From assembly GCA_019114005.1 (NCBI GenBank), contig DXGH01000051.1, positions 1-64,000 on the forward strand: a DNA stretch of 64,000 bases, written 5' to 3'. The stretch comes from Candidatus Acetatifactor stercoripullorum. Its GTDB lineage: Bacteria; Bacillota; Clostridia; Lachnospirales; Lachnospiraceae. A program made the position numbers and the translations under genes. The notes beneath the pieces were generated by a model. That model was not told the DNA's origin. It made no database searches and worked only from the letters and a program-made list of their open reading frames with translations. Of the stretch, positions 60,413 to 64,000 are shown piece by piece (within the stretch, counting starts at the first letter, position 1; the number at the start of each line of letters is the position of its first letter).

Positions 60413-61249
60413 TTAAAAAGGATTGCCGCCTGCTTTCGGCAGCCCAAAGAAATCCAGCGCCTTTTGGATAGCTCTGTCCCAGAAAGACCATTCATGTCCG
60501 TAGCCCGCAAGGGAGAACCATTCCGCCTTTAATCCTATGGTGTGACAGTGGGCTTTAAAAGCGAGAAAGTTTGGATACAGCAGCTTATCCTCCTCGCCGC
60601 AGGCGAAAAGCAGCCTGGGGAGGACATTTTTATCAGCCTTTTCGGTGATCAGCCGCCACACATTTTCTTCGGAATTTACATACGCCTCCAGTCCTCCGGC
60701 ATTTGCGATAGCCGCCTTCAGCCGGGGCTCATCGGGATTTAAAAAGGCACAGGGATTGCCGGGACTCATATAGGAAAAGTCTACCGGCACGGCGGAGAGA
60801 ACGGCGGCCGCTTCAAACCGTTCGGGGAAGTTGACGGCATACTTTACCGCGCCTCTTCCTCCCATGGACAGGCCCGCTATGAAGTTGTCCTCCCGCCTTG
60901 AAGATACAGGGAACCAGCCGTAAATGAGCGGCATCAGCTCCTTGGTGAGATAGTCGTACATGGAGTAGCCCATCATACAGTGCTCCCAGTTGGAGTAATT
61001 GGAATTTAAGGCCGGGGGCATCACCACCGCAAGATTTCTCTCACAGGCGTAGCGCTCTATATTTGTCTTTCGGATCCAGTCGGTCTGGTCTCCGAAGGTG
61101 CCGTGCAGAAGCCAGAGCACCTTATATTTTTTCCCGCTTTGATAAAATTCCTCCGGGGACAGCTCTCTGGGCTTGTCGGGGAGGATCACCGCAATTTCAT
61201 GATTCCCCTTTAAATACTGACTTTCAAAATCATAGGACAAAAGAGACAT
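60413..61249 (-). CDS. Alpha/beta-hydrolase esterase (EstA/feruloyl-esterase-like)
   Basis: A 278-residue serine esterase. The nucleophile elbow is GLSMGGRGAV, an oxyanion-type LLHGTFGDQTDW lies upstream, and the C-terminal WSFWDRAIQKALDFF includes the catalytic histidine region (GYGHEWSFW). Relatives are tributyrin esterase and S-formylglutathione/feruloyl esterases. No signal peptide. Together with the deacetylase and the second esterase it suggests removal of acyl groups from imported oligosaccharides. Confidence 0.88.
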   Translation of the reverse strand: MSLLSYDFESQYLKGNHEIAVILPDKPRELSPEEFYQSGKKYKVLWLLHGTFGDQTDWIRKTNIERYACERNLAVVMPPALNSNYSNWEHCMMGYSMYDYLTKELMPLIYGWFPVSSRREDNFIAGLSMGGRGAVKYAVNFPERFEAAAVLSAVPVDFSYMSPGNPCAFLNPDEPRLKAAIANAGGLEAYVNSEENVWRLITEKADKNVLPRLLFACGEEDKLLYPNFLAFKAHCHTIGLKAEWFSLAGYGHEWSFWDRAIQKALDFFGLPKAGGNPF

Positions 61250-61262
61250 TAAATTTTCCTCC

Positions 61263-62333
61263 TTACTTGTGCTGGCTTATCAGCCAGTCCATAATTCCAT
61301 GCTCATTGTGGTAGGTCAGAATCCAGGAGCTGTGATTTTCGGAAAGCTTTTTCGAAAGCGGCATATCCGGGTCTGTGGAAAGACCATATTTTTCCAGCTC
61401 CTCCGGTGCATAGAGAGTCAGATGGACATTTTTGTTTCCCGTGTCCTTAAGCTTCATCACAGCGTCCACAATATATTTATGGCGGTAAAGGGTATGATCT
61501 GCATAAGCGGTGGAAATCCATATTTTGGCATCCGTCAGGGAGCAGAGAATGTTGTAGGTCTCAGGAATCATGGTAGGGCATACGGGAGCTGCCGCTGCAA
61601 ACAGGCCGGCTCCTACAGACAGCGCCCGCAGGGTGCCTGCGCCGCCCATGGATGCTCCCGTTACATAAATTCGGTTTTCGTCCACCTTTTTCTCCCGGAT
61701 CAGGCGGCGGATAATGTCGCAGACTGCTCCCAGATATTCCCGATGCCACCCTGTCCCCTTTGGCTGATAAAAGCTTGTAAAGGTGTTGCGGTAAAAGGCG
61801 GCTTTGTCCGGCATCATATCCGATAAAAGCCCAGGCGCCTGGGGGGCCATGACAAACAGATCAGGGTAGGACTCAGAAAGCTTGATGGCGCCGAAAATTC
61901 CAGTCATCTGGCTTAGGTTATCGTAACCGCACTCTCCGCCGCCGTGAAGAAACAGAATCAGGGGCCTTGGGCCGGATGCGGCGGGGGAATACAGGCGGTA
62001 TAAGACGCCGTTTTCCTCAAGGGCCTTAAACTGGTCGAGCCCCTGGATGAGGGTTTCGGAAATATCCTCGTTAGTAAATACAAGGCTGCCGTCCTCCAAG
62101 GCTGCGGTCAGAGCAAAGGGCGTATCGGAAGGAAAGGGTCTGCAGGTCAGAAACAGTTCCTGGCTGTCCCTTTCAATGGACAAAATGGGCCATTCCTTTG
62201 CAGCTGCGCCGGAACCGATTTGACAGGAAAAGGAATCCGCCTGCGTCTGCAGGATTGGCTTCTGTGTTTTCAGCAAAAACCCGGTGTATTCCACCCCTAA
62301 GTTTCCTGTACGTGCGTGCATAACTAATTTCAT
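61263..62333 (-). CDS. Prolyl-oligopeptidase/PHB-depolymerase-type esterase
   Basis: A 356-residue alpha/beta hydrolase. The nucleophile elbow is GASMGGAGTLRAL, LILFLHGGGECGYDNLSQ holds the oxyanion hole, and the C-terminal NEHGIMDWLISQ carries the histidine. The N-terminal about 120 residues form an Ig-like or beta-sandwich accessory region. MKLVMHART at 62333 is the likely start, since GGAGAA lies 7 nt before it. It is the second esterase of the locus. Confidence 0.82.
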   Translation of the reverse strand: MKLVMHARTGNLGVEYTGFLLKTQKPILQTQADSFSCQIGSGAAAKEWPILSIERDSQELFLTCRPFPSDTPFALTAALEDGSLVFTNEDISETLIQGLDQFKALEENGVLYRLYSPAASGPRPLILFLHGGGECGYDNLSQMTGIFGAIKLSESYPDLFVMAPQAPGLLSDMMPDKAAFYRNTFTSFYQPKGTGWHREYLGAVCDIIRRLIREKKVDENRIYVTGASMGGAGTLRALSVGAGLFAAAAPVCPTMIPETYNILCSLTDAKIWISTAYADHTLYRHKYIVDAVMKLKDTGNKNVHLTLYAPEELEKYGLSTDPDMPLSKKLSENHSSWILTYHNEHGIMDWLISQHK

Positions 62334-62351
62334 AAGCTTCTCCATTATTTT

Positions 62352-63812
62352 TTATATTGTTCTCCATTCTTTTGTCTGGGCGTCAAGATACCGTATGGTA
62401 TAGGCCTTAGTGCCAAAATCTGCTTCCAGAGTCACGCAGCTTTCCCCCTTTGTCCAGGTGACAGACAGGGTGCCGTCCTTTTTGTCGGGTCCCACAGTAA
62501 TGTCTCCGCCAAAGGCAGGATAGGAATTGCGGAAACGCATGATCTCATACATCCGCTGCAGCATGGGCTTTTTTATGGCCCTGTCAATCTCTTCCTCCGA
62601 GAAGGTATGACGATTGATGCTGCGGGGCTCTTCTCCGCGCTTGAGCGCTTCCACGTCGTTTTCCCCTGCCAAAAGCCCCACGTAATAAACCTGTGGAATT
62701 CCGGGAGTGAAAAACTGCACGATGCGGGCCAGAAGATAGGCGTCGTCATCGCAGTTTAAAGCAGAGTAGTAGGTACACCCAAGCTGGTAGAGCTGGGCTT
62801 TTTTGCCGCTTGTCTTTATGGTGATCGGGTATTTCATATAGGGCTTGGCGTCTTTCAGGATTTCATCCACATCCTCCCTGACCAAATCGATCTCGTCCAT
62901 GGAAAGCAGTCCCACCACATCCACAACGCCAATCCCGTCATGGGTGTCCAGGGTGGTAAACTGTTTTCGGGGACAGATGTTCAGCCAATGGATCAGACGG
63001 TCTGTGCGCCCGGTTTTTAAGCCGTGCAGAAGCAGCATGGGGAGGGCAAAGTCATATACCCAGTAACCCTTCTCTGCCATTTTCATTTGAATGGTATAAT
63101 TTTCGTGGATTTCCGGGAGCATCTGTGTGCCGCTTTCCCGAAGGGGATTCATGCCGATTTCAAGCACCTCCCAGATGTCCGGCTCCACAAAAAAGCAGCT
63201 GGTGCCGGGACGCTTGGAGGCATAGGCGAAGGCGTCAAACCGGATCAGAGGCACATGGGAGGCAATCCGCTTCAGATTTCTGTCATAGTAATCCTGGGTG
63301 GCCTTTGCGTAAGGATCAATGTCCACCTGTTCTTCAAAAAAGGTGTTCCAAAGACGCACCTGTTTTCCGTCCTTGCGGGTAAAGGTCAGATAAGGTCCTC
63401 CCTCCTTTCTGCGGTACATCACCTCCATATCTTCCTTTGTGGGACGGCCCTTGGGCCAGAATTCATCCCAGTGGATAAACATATGGCGGTAAGGGGAATT
63501 GTCGCCCTTTTCCATATAATCCTTAAATTCATGGCTGCGTATGGAGACATGATTGAGCATGAAATCCGCCATCATATAATACTGATCCGCCAGCTGGTCA
63601 ATGTCCTCCCAGGTGCCGAAGGAAGGCTCCACGGTGTCGTAATCGATTACGGCAAAGCCTCTGTCGCCTGAGGAGGGATAAAAGGGAAGGACGTGGAGGC
63701 CGCCAAAAAGCCCCGGAAATTTTTCCGATAAAATCCGGTCCAAATCCTTCAGATTTCGGCCCAGGGTGTCCGCATAGGTAATCAGCATAATCTTATTTTC
63801 TATTTTTCGCAT
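62352..63812 (-). CDS. Sucrose-phosphorylase-family enzyme (GH13_18)
   Basis: A 486-residue GH13 enzyme. Nucleophile D193 (LIRFDAFAYASK), acid/base E234 (MLPEIHENY) and the transition-state stabiliser D292 (LDTHDGIG) fall at almost the same positions as in Bifidobacterium sucrose phosphorylase. There is no signal peptide. It converts sucrose and phosphate to glucose-1-phosphate and fructose, or acts on a related glucoside such as sucrose-6F-phosphate or glucosylglycerate. AGAAAGGAGC precedes the start. It is directly downstream of an ABC permease gene (gap 16 nt). Confidence 0.9.
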   Translation of the reverse strand: MRKIENKIMLITYADTLGRNLKDLDRILSEKFPGLFGGLHVLPFYPSSGDRGFAVIDYDTVEPSFGTWEDIDQLADQYYMMADFMLNHVSIRSHEFKDYMEKGDNSPYRHMFIHWDEFWPKGRPTKEDMEVMYRRKEGGPYLTFTRKDGKQVRLWNTFFEEQVDIDPYAKATQDYYDRNLKRIASHVPLIRFDAFAYASKRPGTSCFFVEPDIWEVLEIGMNPLRESGTQMLPEIHENYTIQMKMAEKGYWVYDFALPMLLLHGLKTGRTDRLIHWLNICPRKQFTTLDTHDGIGVVDVVGLLSMDEIDLVREDVDEILKDAKPYMKYPITIKTSGKKAQLYQLGCTYYSALNCDDDAYLLARIVQFFTPGIPQVYYVGLLAGENDVEALKRGEEPRSINRHTFSEEEIDRAIKKPMLQRMYEIMRFRNSYPAFGGDITVGPDKKDGTLSVTWTKGESCVTLEADFGTKAYTIRYLDAQTKEWRTI

Positions 63813-63828
63813 AGATAGCTCCTTTCTG

Positions 63829-64000
63829 TCAGCCCTTTACAGAACCGATGGTAATGCCCTTTACAAAGGACTTCTGGAAAAAGGGATAGGCAATCAGAAT
63901 GGGGATTACCGCAATCACGGCCAGGGCCATGCGGATGCTGACGCTGGGAAACCGCTGGGCGTTGCTTAAGCCCGTGGAGTGGGACTGCAGTGCAGTTACA
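63829..64000 (-). CDS. Carbohydrate ABC transporter permease (MalG-type), C-terminal end
   Basis: The 57 C-terminal residues of a MalG-like permease run to the window edge: MALAVIAVIPILIAYPFFQK and FVKGITIGSVKG, the latter the standard C-terminal signature of the family. The rest lies outside the window. It is the importer component of the sugar locus; the gene spacing to the sucrose-phosphorylase-like gene suggests one operon. Confidence 0.9.
   Translation of the reverse strand, partial: VTALQSHSTGLSNAQRFPSVSIRMALAVIAVIPILIAYPFFQKSFVKGITIGSVKG

Overview
The window looks like a chromosomal stretch from an anaerobic, gut-type Firmicute of the class Clostridia, most probably Lachnospiraceae. 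This is inferred from strong GGAGG ribosome sites, a mid-range GC content, YesM/YesN-type sugar regulation, Rrf2/CymR-like and HrcA/CIRCE-type control, NCS2 purine permeases, and the general character of the proteins. No rRNA, tRNA, CRISPR array, prophage or intact insertion sequence was found.

Layout. 0-1.2 kb: an OmpR-type response regulator whose partner kinase is cut off after about 70 residues, beside a switch-like set of inverted repeats. 1.3-3.8 kb: Vsr-like endonuclease overlapping a GH27 alpha-galactosidase, then a convergent SDR reductase. 4-7.6 kb: small metabolic and stress genes (YjbR, cyclase/hydrolase, alkyltransferase-like protein, Crp/Fnr regulator, a shortened TIGR04076-like protein, a GNAT). 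7.8-11 kb: a decayed AAA/DUF4143 gene, then an amino-acid ABC operon whose binding protein has its two lobes in swapped (circularly permuted) order. 11-15.5 kb: a heterodimeric ABC exporter with a TetR regulator and a 204-bp imperfect palindrome between them. 15.7-22 kb: Nudix-GNAT fusion, Na+ symporter, hybrid histidine kinase, DnaJ-like co-chaperone. 22-28.6 kb: acetyltransferase, HD proteins, AraC, Ogt, and a patch of decayed and tiny genes with a probable minus-strand small RNA. 28.8-33.6 kb: two tandem Hsp20 genes under a CIRCE/sigma-A promoter, then a two-component system with a PepSY protein and a signal-peptidase-II-like protein. 33.6-38.8 kb: carbamate kinase, EPSP synthase and two nucleobase permeases. 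39-43 kb: cysK-metNIQ-Rrf2 sulfur operon. 43-46 kb: metal P-type ATPase divergent from a TetR gene, then a broken arsenate reductase. 46-52.3 kb: tocopherol-cyclase-like protein, and a LacI regulator divergent from a xylulokinase-DUF4867-isomerase operon with two matching palindromic operators. 52.4-56 kb: MATE transporter, ArsR-headed regulator, serine hydrolase. 56-64 kb: YesM/YesN pair facing a carbohydrate locus (deacetylase, two esterases, sucrose-phosphorylase-family enzyme, ABC permease).

How it fits together. Much of the window is plant- or host-glycan scavenging: alpha-galactosidase, the pentose/deoxysugar operon, and the acetylated or esterified oligosaccharide locus. The rest is amino-acid, sulfur and nucleobase uptake, efflux and stress response. 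Several genes carry short internal deletions (HK fragment, TIGR04076-like, DUF4143 ATPase, methyltransferase, arsenate reductase), suggesting ongoing deletion-driven decay of accessory genes.

The most unusual items are the permuted binding protein, the DUF4867 sugar operon with its paired operators, and the structured non-coding elements at about 1.1 kb and 14.7 kb.
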